Position numbers and translations under genes: made by a program | The notes under the pieces: model-generated | Databases searched by the model: none | Seen by the model: the letters and a program-made list of their open reading frames with translations, nothing else | Told to the model about the DNA's origin: nothing | Assembly (NCBI GenBank): GCA_015066325.1 | Contig: SVOP01000005.1 | Location: 1-41,185 of the forward strand | Direction: 5' to 3' | DNA: 41,185 nucleotides | Source of the DNA: Oscillospiraceae bacterium | GTDB taxonomy: Bacteria > Bacillota > Clostridia > Oscillospirales > Acutalibacteraceae | Part shown: piece after piece, positions 1-7,713 of the stretch | Layout: every line of letters begins with the position of its first letter | Position numbering within the stretch: the first letter of the stretch is position 1

Positions 1-1
1 T

Positions 2-883
2 AAGAATAATATAAAATACTATGATATCAAAGAAATTAAAACCAATGAAGAAATTCAGTGGATTGACCAGATTTATTCTGATGACCTTCTTGTTCAACAG
101 TATAACTACTACGGTAAATATTCAGGCGGTTTCATCAACGGCTATATTGGTCAGAGTGGTGTTGTTTCAACAACAGACGGCTCCAGCTATATTGCAAGTG
201 GTGATGACGTTTGGCTTTATACTGGTGTTACATCCGTTACAAATGACGACTCTATCGTAGGCTTTGCAATTATTAACCAGCGTACAAAGGAAGCTGTGTT
301 CCAGAGAATTTCAGGTACAACCGAAAAGGGTGCTCAGACATCTGCTGAAGGTATTGTTTCCGATAAGGGCTGGAAGGCAACCTTCCCTGTTCTTCTTAAT
401 CTTGACGGCGAAGCAACCTACTTTATGGCGCTCAAAGACAACGATGTTGTTAAGAGCTATGCAATGGTAAGCGTTGAGCGTGTTCAGGATGCTGTAAGAA
501 GTGAAGATGATGCTAACCCCGACCTTGAAGCTTGCCTTAAATCTTATGTGAATAAAGTTAAATCAAGCACAAAGAAGGTTCTTGAAATCACTTATGATGC
601 AGTTCTTCCGGATGCTTTAACCGGTGGAGAAACAAGTGGCGACACAGAAAATAAAGAACCGGCAAAGCTTGAAAGCGTAAGCGGTGTTATTACAGATATC
701 CGCTCCGCAGTTGTTAACGGCAACAGTATTTACTATATTGCTCTTGACGGCAACAAAACTTATTATGCAATTTCCGCTTCTGATGATGATTCAGTTGTAA
801 TCCTCAACACAGGCGATAAGGTTAAAATTTCTTATAAATCTGCTGAAGGTAATATCATCACAGCTAAATCCATTGAGCGATAA
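2..883 (+). CDS. 3'-partial gene of unknown function, C-terminal part of a probable large surface or membrane protein
   Basis: The reading frame is open from base 2 to the TAA at 883, so the gene begins outside the window; 293 codons are visible. An internal ATG at 296 is not a credible start because the frame continues upstream with the same character. The visible part is hydrophilic, rich in Tyr, Gly and Asp, with no membrane segment. It resembles, from memory, the extracytoplasmic C-terminal part of large conserved Clostridia membrane proteins of unknown function (text such as IINQRTKEA, SAEG, ATFPVLLNLDG, TYFMALKD). An acidic Thr/Gly linker (GETSGDTENKEP) follows. The last 70 residues look like a small separate beta-rich domain (VSGVITDIRSAVVNGNSIYYIALDGN), possibly OB-like. 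No enzymatic motif is visible and I assign no function. A strong terminator follows directly. Confidence 0.75.
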   Translation, partial: KNNIKYYDIKEIKTNEEIQWIDQIYSDDLLVQQYNYYGKYSGGFINGYIGQSGVVSTTDGSSYIASGDDVWLYTGVTSVTNDDSIVGFAIINQRTKEAVFQRISGTTEKGAQTSAEGIVSDKGWKATFPVLLNLDGEATYFMALKDNDVVKSYAMVSVERVQDAVRSEDDANPDLEACLKSYVNKVKSSTKKVLEITYDAVLPDALTGGETSGDTENKEPAKLESVSGVITDIRSAVVNGNSIYYIALDGNKTYYAISASDDDSVVILNTGDKVKISYKSAEGNIITAKSIER

Positions 884-894
884 GTTAATATGAA

Positions 895-938
895 ATCACC
901 CTTGAGTTTTCTTTTAAAACTCAAGGGTGATGTTTTTT
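895..938 (+). terminator. Rho-independent terminator
   Basis: A perfect 16-bp stem (895-910 with 916-931) with a 5-nt loop is followed by GTTTTTTAT. It ends the gene on the plus strand. It also lies just past the stop codon of the convergent minus-strand gene, but the minus-strand side lacks a T run, so its use in that direction is doubtful. Confidence 0.9.
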
Positions 939-1449
939 ATTTCTCTAATTGTTTCTGGTTCTGTATAGGGAGTGGGCGGTGCTTTGCGGTGTATTGAGAA
1001 ACATCAATTTTTATTACTGCAACAGCACTTACCATTCTTTCATTAAACTGGAAATCAAGCCCTGTCTGGGATTTCATAAATATTGAAAGCCCTGCCATTT
1101 TATCTTCGGGATTTTCGAGAATTTCAGCAGTACCCTTACCCATAATTGAGGAATAGGATGTACCATATTGACAAGCAACACTACCTGAAAAAGCGGTAAT
1201 ATCGCTTTCAATTGAAAAGAAAACCTTTGGATTTGCTCTCATTAAATCAAGCTTTTTGCCTTCGGTTGCGCCATGGAGATAAAGGGTGAGTTTACCATCC
1301 TCCATTGTAAAACCATAGTTCATAGGAACAACATAGGGCTCATCACCATCAACAAGACCAATATGTATAATATTCTCTTTTTCAAGAATTTTTATAATTT
1401 CTTCTAAATCTGTAATTTCACGCTCACGGCGTGTGAGTCCTTGTACCAT
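937..1449 (-). CDS. Pyridoxamine 5'-phosphate oxidase-like (NimA-type) flavoprotein
   Basis: A 170-residue split beta-barrel protein of the PNPOx-like superfamily, NimA-like branch. Visible hallmarks are an N-terminal REREITD segment, an early barrel strand (HIGLVDGDEPYVVPMNYGF), the LYLHGATEGKKLDLM segment and YSSIMGKGTAEIL. Relatives bind FMN or another flavin or haem, and Nim members reduce 5-nitroimidazoles; the substrate here cannot be inferred. I prefer the ATG at 1449 over an upstream in-frame TTG at 1455, because AGGAAA lies 8 nt before the ATG but only 2 nt before the TTG. It is the last gene of the long minus-strand run, 68 bp after the HNH gene; I see no convincing promoter in that gap. 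True pyridoxamine oxidase activity is unlikely because the typical PNPOx C-terminal region is absent. Confidence 0.8.
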   Translation of the reverse strand: MVQGLTRREREITDLEEIIKILEKENIIHIGLVDGDEPYVVPMNYGFTMEDGKLTLYLHGATEGKKLDLMRANPKVFFSIESDITAFSGSVACQYGTSYSSIMGKGTAEILENPEDKMAGLSIFMKSQTGLDFQFNERMVSAVAVIKIDVSQYTAKHRPLPIQNQKQLEK

Positions 1450-1517
1450 GTTCAATTTCCTTTCTTGTGTAATAAAGCAACACTTTCAACTATGTTCATA
1501 CTGTTTCTGATACAATA

Positions 1518-2129
1518 TTATTCTTCTTTTAACAAAGCTTTCAAAGTTTCTTTTGTTAACCAAGGTTTTTTTCTGTGTATCATACTGTGGCAGTTTGAAC
1601 ACACCATAACTATATCTGAAATTTTTGTTTTTTCTCCGTCTGACATTGTAGATATGGGTTTAATATGGTGTGCCTCGATAAAATTTTCTCCTAAAGCACC
1701 ATATTTTTCTTCGAAATCGAAGCCACATATTTCACAATATAAATGTCCATGACTATTAATAAAATTTTTCTTTGCTTTGCTAATGAGCACAGGATTTCGT
1801 TCTCTAAGCAAGTGTTTTTTTAGAAGTTGTTTTCCTTCGCAAAATTCATCATCTTCTTGAGATAATTCTATATTATCAGAAGCGTTGAAATTCCGTAATC
1901 CCCAATGTCCATTGCCAATGCCATCTACAGAGTAAAATAAGTTTTCATTTCCGTCAAAAATAACGGAATCTGAACTGTTGCGTTCTAAAGTTGCACGGAT
2001 AATAGCTTTGTAGCTCTTAGGCAAGGTTTCACTATAGCTAATTTCTTCGAAAATTTGATATATATCTGATAAATATGCATGACCATTTAACTGTTCTAAT
2101 GCGTGGATAACCTTGTCTTTATATGTCAT
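1518..2129 (-). CDS. HNH endonuclease with N-terminal winged-helix domain
   Basis: The 203-residue protein has two parts. Residues 1-80 look like the winged-helix (HARE-HTH or Mrr-N-like) module of restriction-type enzymes (a YLSDIYQIFEEI helix, IIRATLERNSSDS, then GIGNGHWGLRNF). Residues 130-186 form an HNH nuclease with two zinc-binding CxxC pairs (C132/C135 and C177/C180), the HHIKPIS motif at 154-160 and SNCHSMIH. The family includes solitary McrA-like restriction enzymes that cut modified or foreign DNA. No methyltransferase lies beside it, so modification-dependent restriction or a DNA repair role are both possible. It sits 11 bp after rlmD with its own AGAGGT ribosome site, embedded in a housekeeping run, which suggests a later insertion. 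Confidence 0.85.
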   Translation of the reverse strand: MTYKDKVIHALEQLNGHAYLSDIYQIFEEISYSETLPKSYKAIIRATLERNSSDSVIFDGNENLFYSVDGIGNGHWGLRNFNASDNIELSQEDDEFCEGKQLLKKHLLRERNPVLISKAKKNFINSHGHLYCEICGFDFEEKYGALGENFIEAHHIKPISTMSDGEKTKISDIVMVCSNCHSMIHRKKPWLTKETLKALLKEE

Positions 2130-2140
2130 ATGGTACCTCT

Positions 2141-3496
2141 CTATTTTTCTTTCTTAATTAACAATGTAACTGATTCTACGTGTGAAGTTCGTGGAAACAT
2201 GTCAACGGGAGTAACCTCTTGTACTACATACCCTGAATCCAAAAGTCTTGCGCAGTCTCGGGCGAGGGTTGCAGGGTCGCAGGAAACATAGACGATTTTC
2301 TTGGGATTAATTTCTGCAACTGTTTTTAAAAGCTCTTGAGCGCAGCCTTTTCTTGGCGGGTCGAGAATAACTGTATCAGGCTTGATACCTTCTTCTTTTA
2401 ATTTTTCTGCCGCAACACTTGCATCACCGCAGATGAAGCGGGCATTGTTAATATCGTTAAGCTTTGCATTAACCTTTGCATCTTCAATTGCTTCGGGAAT
2501 GATTTCCACACCGACTAATTTTTCAACCTCTTTAGCCATTGAAAGACCGATTGTACCTGTACCGCAGTAAAGGTCAAGAATTGTCTGGTCGGGAGTAGGT
2601 GCAACATATTCTGCAGCTTTTTTATAAAGTAACTCTGCACCGTTTCTGTTGATCTGATAAAAAGAAAGGGGAGAGAGCTTTATTTTTACACCGCAGAGAA
2701 TGTCGGTAATATAGCCGTCACCATAAAGGTTAATACATTTTTCGCCCAACACTACATTGGTTTTTTCTCGGTTAATGTTTACAACTAAGGTTTTAAATCC
2801 GTCAATGGTTTTCAACTTTTCCAAAAGCTCTTCGCTATTAGGAAGGGAAACACCATTAATTACCGCACATACCATAATTTCGCCTGTTGCAAAGGCTTTT
2901 CTTAAGTATATATGACGAATAAGACCGATTCCGATTTCTTCGTTATAAACAGTTATGTTGTTTTTGTTAATCCAACTTCTGAAAATTTCAATAATTTTTG
3001 TGAAATCCTCAGGCTGTAAAAGACAGTCATCACCGTCAATAACACGGTGGCTTTTTTTAGCATAAAAGCCGACGTTAAGAATACCATTTTCTCTTCTTAC
3101 AGGGTACTGAGCTTTGTTGCGGTAACGAGTAGTTTCAGGAGAAGAAATAATTGGTTTGAAAACAGGGGAAAGACCACCTATTCTTTTGAAAGCATCTTCA
3201 ACCTTTTGTGCTTTATATTTAAGCTCTTCTTCATATTTTATATGCCCAAAAGAACAACCGCCACAGCTTTTTAAGGCTTTGCATTCGGGCTCGATTCTGC
3301 TTTTTGAGGGTTTTATAATTTTCATTGCTTTACCAATGGCATAGGTTTTCTTTGCCTTAATAATGTGGCAGAGAATTTCATCACCAATGGCAGTGTTTTC
3401 AACGAAAATTGCTTGTCCGTCGAATTTACCAACACCGCCACCCTCGGAGGTGTAGCCGGTTATATTCAGTTTAAATTCATCGTTTTTATTAACCAT
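2141..3496 (-). CDS. rlmD: 23S rRNA (uracil-C5)-methyltransferase, RlmD/RlmCD family
   Basis: This 451-residue enzyme is a full-length RumA-type uracil-C5 rRNA methyltransferase that uses S-adenosylmethionine. The N-terminus is a TRAM-like RNA-binding domain. Cysteines C72, C78, C81 and C158 match the four ligands of the family's 4Fe-4S cluster. The SAM-binding motif DLYCGTGTIGL is at 308-318, the catalytic motif ILDPPRKGC at 377-385, the nucleophile cysteine C406 in VSCDPATLARD, and the general base E441 near the C-terminus. Gram-positive members often modify both U747 and U1939 of 23S rRNA (RlmCD), so the exact site is open. Its start overlaps the end of rnmV by 8 bp, implying translational coupling of two rRNA maturation genes. 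Confidence 0.93.
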   Translation of the reverse strand: MVNKNDEFKLNITGYTSEGGGVGKFDGQAIFVENTAIGDEILCHIIKAKKTYAIGKAMKIIKPSKSRIEPECKALKSCGGCSFGHIKYEEELKYKAQKVEDAFKRIGGLSPVFKPIISSPETTRYRNKAQYPVRRENGILNVGFYAKKSHRVIDGDDCLLQPEDFTKIIEIFRSWINKNNITVYNEEIGIGLIRHIYLRKAFATGEIMVCAVINGVSLPNSEELLEKLKTIDGFKTLVVNINREKTNVVLGEKCINLYGDGYITDILCGVKIKLSPLSFYQINRNGAELLYKKAAEYVAPTPDQTILDLYCGTGTIGLSMAKEVEKLVGVEIIPEAIEDAKVNAKLNDINNARFICGDASVAAEKLKEEGIKPDTVILDPPRKGCAQELLKTVAEINPKKIVYVSCDPATLARDCARLLDSGYVVQEVTPVDMFPRTSHVESVTLLIKKEK

Positions 3497-4085
3497 TGTT
3501 TTTTATTTCCTCAATAGCAGTTTTATATTCCTCAAAGGTCAAAAATGTGTTTAGTATCTGCACAAGTGCATTTGATGTGAGCCTTTCGGGTAAATCCAGA
3601 TGCTTAAGCAGTTTCTTTCTCAAAGCATCGCTGTCAGGCTTTCCTGAAAGCCCATCTTCATATAAATCAAGCTTGGTTATTTCTCTGCGTTCTGTTTTTT
3701 CGCTTTCCTCGCAGAGCACACCTGCTTTTTCGAGAGCGTCAATTATGACCTGAGCCTTTACGCCCTCGACGCCTAATTTACCTTCTTTTGAGGGCTCGGT
3801 TTTGCGTTTTTCTTTGCCGAAAATATCGGGTATGTAGGCGTGTTTTATTTGCTCATTGGGTACAATGCCACGAATAAAGGAACGAATTTTAAATCCTGCG
3901 GAATCACTATCGGTAAGTATCAGAAGACCTTTTGTTTCCGATAGCTTTCTTATCAGCTTTTGCTTTTCCTTATCATTAAAAATACCGAAGCCGTCAGTTT
4001 CTATAATTACTGCGTCAAGAATAGAGGAAAGCTTTATTTTGTCATAACGCCCCTCTACAATAACAACTCTGTCAATTTTAATCAT
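3489..4085 (-). CDS. rnmV: Ribonuclease M5 (5S rRNA maturation)
   Basis: A 198-residue Toprim nuclease of the RNase M5 family, which trims 5S rRNA precursors in Gram-positive bacteria. The Toprim residues are visible: E11 in VIVEGRYDK and D59/D61 in LTDSDSAG, followed by IRSFIRG as in other M5 proteins, and a GKLGVEG segment. The C-terminal 70 residues (GLSGKPDSDALRKKLLKHL onwards) match the extra domain often attached to this family. It overlaps holA by one base (TAATG) and rlmD by 8 bp, so the three are probably co-translated. It shares a transcript with another rRNA-modifying enzyme. Confidence 0.9.
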   Translation of the reverse strand: MIKIDRVVIVEGRYDKIKLSSILDAVIIETDGFGIFNDKEKQKLIRKLSETKGLLILTDSDSAGFKIRSFIRGIVPNEQIKHAYIPDIFGKEKRKTEPSKEGKLGVEGVKAQVIIDALEKAGVLCEESEKTERREITKLDLYEDGLSGKPDSDALRKKLLKHLDLPERLTSNALVQILNTFLTFEEYKTAIEEIKNNG

Positions 4086-5125
4086 TAAACTCTCAACAAC
4101 CTTAAAATAAGCTCTTCAAGTACGATTTTGCCGTCCTCACCGGTGGATTTCAAACGGCGGTCTGTATCCGAAAGAATATTTAGTGCATTTTTTAATTGTG
4201 CTACCGAATAGTTGGCACCGTCACGGGCGGCATTGTCAAGAATAAAGGTTCTGCCTTTATAGGTTGAGGGGAAAGCGTCGGCAAGAGCAGTATATGAAAT
4301 GCCTTTTTCCTTGGCGGCTTTAACACGGTACATATCAACAAAAGCTTTTGAAAGTACACCTAAAATCATAACCGGCTCTTCACGAAGCTTGAAAAGATTA
4401 GAAAGAGTTTCAAATGCCTGGTCTGCTTCGCCTTTAGCTATCATTCTTGAAAGGTTGAAGATTTTTGCTTCAACGCTGACAATAACAGTTTCGTCAATGT
4501 GCTTTTTTGTTATTTCTCCTGAACCTGCAAAGGCACAAACCTTGTTAAGCTCGTTCTGGAGAGTACTCATATCTTCGCCAACAAGATTAATCATATATCC
4601 TGCAGTATCACGAGATATGGTGCAATCTTTTTTTGCCGCAGAGGTCACAAGAAGCTTTTCAAGGGCAGAACGGGTGCGCTTGTCAATTTTTGCACTTGCG
4701 CCAATTTCTTCAAAAGTTTTAATGAGTTTTGACCATTTGTTATTTTTTTCGTCAACCTCAATAGTGTCCATCCAGAAAATAAGGATTGAGGTTTCGGGAA
4801 TATCTGCAAGAATTGTATGAAGCTCTTCATCCATTTTGCCCCTGTCACCCACATAGGTGTTTAAAGGGAAATCCTTAACAAGTGTGCAGGTGTAGTTATC
4901 CATCATAGGAAACGAGGTCGTGCAATCGTAAATTTCATTAAGGTTCGTGTCTTTACCATCCAATTTCTTTAAGTTGAAATCCGCAAAATCCTTGCTTACA
5001 GACTTTTGACAAATCTGATTAGCATAAAACTGTTTTAAATAACCTTCGTTGCCGTAAAGGAGATAAAGGTTAGAAAATTCACCGCTTTTTATTTGCTTTT
5101 TTAAGGTTTCTTCATTTAAAAGCAT
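4085..5125 (-). CDS. holA: DNA polymerase III delta subunit
   Basis: A 346-residue clamp-loader delta subunit, which opens the beta sliding clamp in the replisome. The N-terminus LYLLYGNEGYLKQFY corresponds to the degenerate AAA+ P-loop region of HolA; the middle and C-terminal helical parts (EVDEKNNKWSKLIK, DRRLKSTGEDG) fit the family, as does the length. Two in-frame ATGs exist, at 5131 and 5125. The AGGAG box sits 1 nt before the first and 7 nt before the second, so I choose 5125. It directly follows comEC, the usual Bacillota arrangement, and overlaps rnmV by one base. Confidence 0.9.
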   Translation of the reverse strand: MLLNEETLKKQIKSGEFSNLYLLYGNEGYLKQFYANQICQKSVSKDFADFNLKKLDGKDTNLNEIYDCTTSFPMMDNYTCTLVKDFPLNTYVGDRGKMDEELHTILADIPETSILIFWMDTIEVDEKNNKWSKLIKTFEEIGASAKIDKRTRSALEKLLVTSAAKKDCTISRDTAGYMINLVGEDMSTLQNELNKVCAFAGSGEITKKHIDETVIVSVEAKIFNLSRMIAKGEADQAFETLSNLFKLREEPVMILGVLSKAFVDMYRVKAAKEKGISYTALADAFPSTYKGRTFILDNAARDGANYSVAQLKNALNILSDTDRRLKSTGEDGKIVLEELILRLLRV

Positions 5126-5137
5126 CGTCATACTCCT

Positions 5138-7342
5138 TTACATAATTATTTTAATATCACCATTTTCTGCGGTGGTGTGAAAATTTTTGCATTGATTTAT
5201 CAATTTATCAATATTTTTATTTAAAATAATGTCACTATCACTACTGATAATTAGTGTTTCAATGTTTCCGGGTAATCTCTCAGGCAAATTATCAGAAAGA
5301 ATAAGAATATTTGGTTTGCCGTAGGTTTCAAAAAGTGAAGATAAATCACTGTTATCGCCATAAGAAGCATAAACTATCTTTTCATTGCTCTTTATTATAA
5401 CATAAGAGGCAGGGTATGTGTCAACAACCTGAACAGTAATTTCCTTATTAAACTTGTGAGTATATGAATCTGAAATTATTGTGTTTTCAGGTAAATCAAT
5501 GTTATATTCATTTAAATTACCCTTTACAAATTCTGTGATAATAGTAATTTCGGGTTTGTAGCAAAGTAAATCTTTTGTTATTTCATTTGTAGTTTTATTG
5601 GATTTGCGTACATAAAGAAACTCAAGCTTTTCGCATTTGGCTTTTGGTAGAGAATTGAAATATATGTCACTATCAGATGCGCCACAGTTAAAATGGGCAT
5701 ATTTAAGACCTTGACGAAGAGTTACATTAACCCCATTACCAACATTTGTAATATAAATAGTTGTAGGAAGAATTTCTGTGCAAGGCAGAATAATGCTTGA
5801 AGAAAAAATTATAACACATAAGGAAATAACAATTGCTTTTGTAACTTTTCGTTTCTGTAAATTAAAAACAGGAAAAGCAAAAATTAAAACCACTGCAATA
5901 AAAATAATTCCTAAAAGAAAATATTCTTTTTGAATTGGTAATGTGCAGAATTTGAATTTCTCTAAAGCATTTGCAATTCCCGTTACAAAGCTTGCAAATA
6001 CGGCTGAGATTTTAAAAATAAAAATTGCAATTAATTGGGGGATGCTTTGAGGAATGAAAGAAATTGCGGTTGCTATTACGCCTGTAAGTAAACTCCAGAA
6101 TGCAGGTTTAACACAAAGTATGTTTGTTATAGCAGAAACAGTACTGAACACTCCGAAAAAATATGTAATGAAAGGAATGGTGAAAAGACCGGTCAGAGTT
6201 GCGGTAATAAGGTTGTTTAATAAATATTCCGTAGCTTTTTTAAATGCTTTATTTTTGATGTTTTCTAATTTGTACCGTAATTTTCCGTAAATTGAAAGAG
6301 AGATAAGAACACCAAAAGTGGCAGAGACGGAAAGCAGAAAGCTTACAGAGGTTATTATATAAGGATTATTGAAAGTGAGAACTGCAACTGAAAAGCCTAA
6401 GGAGTTGAGGGGGTCTTGTTGTTCTTTGAAAAAGGGTGCCAAAAGAACAACTGACATCATGATTGATGCTCTCATAACCGATGGTGTAAAAGCAGAAACA
6501 ATACACAACACCGCAAGGAATAAAAGGCAGAAAATGTTACGGGTTTTCTCTTTAACCTTGAAAACCTTTAAAAACAGAATTATGTATGCACACCAGGTGC
6601 TTGTGTGAAGTCCTGAAACCGCAAGTAAATGGGATATTCCCGTTGCACGAAAATCATTTACTATATCGCCATCAAGCTCTGTTTTGTCTCCGAAAAGCAT
6701 ACCTAAAAGAAAACCTGCATTATATTGAGGTAAATATGCTTTGATTTGTTCGGTTACAATTTCCTTGAAGCGTAAGCAGTAATAATATGGTGTTTTTTCA
6801 CTTCCCCACAGGAAATTACAGCGCTTTGCTTGCGTTTCGAGAAGTATATCATCACTTATCGAAGCTGCATCGGGTTTGTTATATTCGTTGCGTATTATTT
6901 CCAATTTTGCATCGGGGAGAGATATGTAATCATAGAGCTTTAATTCTATGTCGCAGCCTTTGTTTAAATAAACTTGTATTTTGGTGCTTTTATCATTGTT
7001 GCTGATTTTATCGGTTTTTAAAATGAAATTTATTCCATAAGCGGTTTCTTGTGGCGTAGTAATAATTTTACCCGATACATTTGTTATTGTATTATCAAGT
7101 TTTGTAGCGGGTGCAATTTTAGTGAAATGATAAACTCCGAAGAAAATACAGCTTAAAAATATAGAAATACAAATAGTCGGAATTATGATTTTCCCTTTTA
7201 ATTTAAGTGGTTTTATAAAATAAAAAACAAAGACCGATACTGCACCCAGGAGCAAAAAAGGGAGAGCGTTTATTCCCATTAAAATGAGAAAAGCACTGCT
7301 TAACCCAATTGCTGTACCTGAAACGAGCATCGGTCTTTTCAT
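5138..7342 (-). CDS. comEC: ComEC/Rec2-type DNA uptake channel with degenerate metallo-beta-lactamase domain
   Basis: A 734-residue polytopic membrane protein. Residues 1-75 hold the first membrane segments, 80-150 the extracytoplasmic OB-like domain (VSGKIITTPQETAYG), 200-500 the Competence domain with its signature LLAVSGLH at 239-246 and many hydrophobic helices, and about 528-734 the C-terminal MBL-like domain. In the family this domain normally carries an HxHxDH metal site just after a strand; here the corresponding stretch (FLYVRKSNKTTNEI, about 576-588) has no histidine, and GNGVNVTLRQG replaces the usual GQGDAxLI. The channel part looks intact, so single-strand DNA uptake remains plausible, but the proposed nuclease activity of the tail is probably lost. 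The start is supported by GAGGTAA just upstream. Confidence 0.9.
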   Translation of the reverse strand: MKRPMLVSGTAIGLSSAFLILMGINALPFLLLGAVSVFVFYFIKPLKLKGKIIIPTICISIFLSCIFFGVYHFTKIAPATKLDNTITNVSGKIITTPQETAYGINFILKTDKISNNDKSTKIQVYLNKGCDIELKLYDYISLPDAKLEIIRNEYNKPDAASISDDILLETQAKRCNFLWGSEKTPYYYCLRFKEIVTEQIKAYLPQYNAGFLLGMLFGDKTELDGDIVNDFRATGISHLLAVSGLHTSTWCAYIILFLKVFKVKEKTRNIFCLLFLAVLCIVSAFTPSVMRASIMMSVVLLAPFFKEQQDPLNSLGFSVAVLTFNNPYIITSVSFLLSVSATFGVLISLSIYGKLRYKLENIKNKAFKKATEYLLNNLITATLTGLFTIPFITYFFGVFSTVSAITNILCVKPAFWSLLTGVIATAISFIPQSIPQLIAIFIFKISAVFASFVTGIANALEKFKFCTLPIQKEYFLLGIIFIAVVLIFAFPVFNLQKRKVTKAIVISLCVIIFSSSIILPCTEILPTTIYITNVGNGVNVTLRQGLKYAHFNCGASDSDIYFNSLPKAKCEKLEFLYVRKSNKTTNEITKDLLCYKPEITIITEFVKGNLNEYNIDLPENTIISDSYTHKFNKEITVQVVDTYPASYVIIKSNEKIVYASYGDNSDLSSLFETYGKPNILILSDNLPERLPGNIETLIISSDSDIILNKNIDKLINQCKNFHTTAENGDIKIIM

Positions 7343-7362
7343 AAGATTACCTCATTTTAAAC

Positions 7363-7701
7363 TCAACCTGCCGGCCAAGTGAATTTTCTTCCAGACATAA
7401 CATGGAAATGAATGTGCTTAACAGTCTGACCTGCCCAATCGCCGCAGTTGTTAACAACACGGAAACCGTTCGTCATATCAAGGTCCTTTGAAAGCTTTGC
7501 AATAACCTCAAAAATGTGAGAGATTACTGCACTATTTTCTTCAGTTATCTCTGCAGCGGAAGAAATATGTGCTTTGGGAATTACGAGAATATGTGTTGGT
7601 GCCTGAGGCTCGAGGTCATTGAAAGCAACAACTGTGTCATCCTCATAAACCTTTGTTGCAGGGATTTCGCCGTTAGCAATTTTACAAAAAATACAATCCA
7701 T
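7363..7701 (-). CDS. HIT family nucleotide-binding hydrolase (HinT-like)
   Basis: A 112-residue histidine-triad protein with the canonical HIHFHV motif near the C-terminus, an N-terminal CIFCKIANGEIPA segment carrying the CxxC pair common in bacterial members, and the LVIPKAH strand. HinT-like proteins hydrolyse purine nucleoside phosphoramidates, including aminoacyl-adenylates made by tRNA synthetases. The position 12 bp after alaS fits such a link, though this is inference. The ribosome site AAGGAG precedes the ATG. The length is normal for the family. Confidence 0.92.
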   Translation of the reverse strand: MDCIFCKIANGEIPATKVYEDDTVVAFNDLEPQAPTHILVIPKAHISSAAEITEENSAVISHIFEVIAKLSKDLDMTNGFRVVNNCGDWAGQTVKHIHFHVMSGRKFTWPAG

Positions 7702-7713
7702 AGTTAAAACTCC

